Shown here in pieces: positions 33,859 through 34,459 of a stretch of 34,459 nucleotides of DNA. This DNA is from Halomonas sp. 707D7 (GTDB lineage Bacteria > Pseudomonadota > Gammaproteobacteria > Pseudomonadales > Halomonadaceae). The stretch is taken from NCBI RefSeq assembly GCF_024158715.1, contig NZ_JAMZBC010000016.1, forward strand, positions 1-34,459, written 5' to 3'. The first letter of the stretch is position 1; each line of letters begins with the position of its first letter. The position numbers were made by a program, and so were the translations under genes. The notes beneath the pieces were generated by a model that saw nothing but the letters and a program-made list of their open reading frames with translations, was not told the DNA's origin and did no database searches.

Positions 33859-34459
33859 TCAGCGCCCGGCTCTGTAGACCTTGAAGCGGCGGTTGTCCGC
33901 CAGCGTCTCGAAGCCGCTCAGCGCCCGGTCGAGAAGGTCCGGGTAGGGCAGAAACGCATTCGCCACCAGCACCAGCTGCCCGCGCGGCGTCAGGTGGTCG
34001 CGCGCCCGTTCGATCAGCCGCGCGCTCGGCCCGAAGCTGATCTCGCGCTCCTGATGAAACGGCGGGTTGCTGATGATCAAGTCGAAGCGCTCGCCGTCGA
34101 GGCCCGCGTAGACGTCGCTCTCGATGACCCGCGCCGTCAAGGCGTTGGCCTCGAGAGTGCGCCGACAGGCCTGCACCGCGAAGGCGCTGACGTCCACCGC
34201 CGTCACCTCGAAGCCGCGCCTGGCGAGCCAGGCGGTGATGATGCCGTCGCCGCAGCCCATGTCGAGCACCCGGCGCGGCGGGCCGGGAAGCTCGCGCTCG
34301 AGGGTCTCGAGCAGCAGCCGCGTGCCTTCGTCCACCTTGCCATGACCGAATACGCCGGGGTGGCTGACCAGCGAAAGCTCGCCGACGCCAAAGTGCGTCC
34401 AGGGCTCAGAAGCAGCGCGCTTCACGGTGCGCGTGGCGTAAAGCGAGCAGCGCCGGGCG
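33859..34459 (-). CDS. rsmC: 16S rRNA m2G1207 methyltransferase RsmC, C-terminal part
   Basis: The frame is open from the stop at 33859 to the right window edge, so the gene is truncated; a GTG at 34425 is probably internal. The visible roughly 200 residues are the catalytic MTS domain: HPGVFGHGKVDEGTRLLLETL, the SAM motif VLDMGCGDGIITAWLA, and the catalytic LIISNPPFHQ (NPPFH is typical of RsmC and RlmG N2-guanine methylases). The end, ANAFLPYPDLLD then RRFKVYRA, is nearly that of E. coli RsmC. RsmC methylates G1207 of 16S rRNA in the 30S subunit. The N-terminal half lies outside the window. RlmG is the main alternative. Confidence 0.88.
   Translation of the reverse strand, partial: ARRCSLYATRTVKRAASEPWTHFGVGELSLVSHPGVFGHGKVDEGTRLLLETLERELPGPPRRVLDMGCGDGIITAWLARRGFEVTAVDVSAFAVQACRRTLEANALTARVIESDVYAGLDGERFDLIISNPPFHQEREISFGPSARLIERARDHLTPRGQLVLVANAFLPYPDLLDRALSGFETLADNRRFKVYRAGR

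Overview
The window is a stretch of high-GC gammaproteobacterial chromosome carrying about 32 genes on both strands. The gene set points to a moderately halophilic member of the Halomonadaceae (Halomonas-like). This is inferred from protein families, not from an rRNA gene, because none is present. The clues are a six-gene Mrp Na+/H+ antiporter operon with fused MrpA/MrpB, a TAXI-type TRAP transporter, a bacterial voltage-gated sodium channel, and a set of enterobacteria-like housekeeping genes (epmB, parC, parE, pgi, cmoA, cmoB, cysD, cysN, nudF, cpdA, greB, rsmC). I see no tRNA, rRNA, CRISPR array, insertion sequence or integrase.

Layout. 1-531 is the 3' end of epmB (EF-P lysine aminomutase). 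532-970 is a partly AT-rich leader with palindromes. It precedes a TAXI-TRAP pair (solute receptor and fused permease, 971-3956). 4014-5096 (-) is an unrecognised membrane protein, divergent from a secreted ParB-like-fold protein (5303-6196). 6228-7073 (-) is a BacNav-type sodium channel, divergent from mrpA-C-D-E-F-G (7345-13199), so a sodium-entry channel and a sodium-export machine share one intergenic region. A strong stem-loop terminator separates mrpG from the convergent parE-parC-serB operon (18353 back to 13263). pgi follows on the minus strand. cmoA-cmoB (20314-22066) make the cmo5U wobble modification of tRNA.

22067-23175 is a sharply AT-rich island holding one orphan, membrane-anchored exported protein of unknown family, which looks like recently acquired DNA. 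Next comes a minus-strand stress-like operon: a PfpI/DJ-1 protein, an App1-type phosphatase-domain protein and a YugP-type membrane zinc peptidase. The minus-strand sulfate activation pair cysD-cysN ends in a clear terminator. The conserved block nudF-DUF1249-cpdA follows, then an exported TPR protein. On the plus strand are greB and an orphan arsB. The window ends with a minus-strand SIMPL-domain protein and the C-terminal part of rsmC, which runs off the edge.

Themes. Ion and pH homeostasis (Mrp, Nav channel, ArsB), solute uptake (TRAP), DNA topology (ParC/ParE), RNA modification (CmoA, CmoB, RsmC), transcript rescue (GreB) and sulfur assimilation (CysDN). The least explained parts are the AT-rich island and its orphan protein, the 360-aa membrane protein with its ParB-like neighbour, and repeat clusters upstream of the pfpI and cysD operons. 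None of these amounts to clear proof of a new system.
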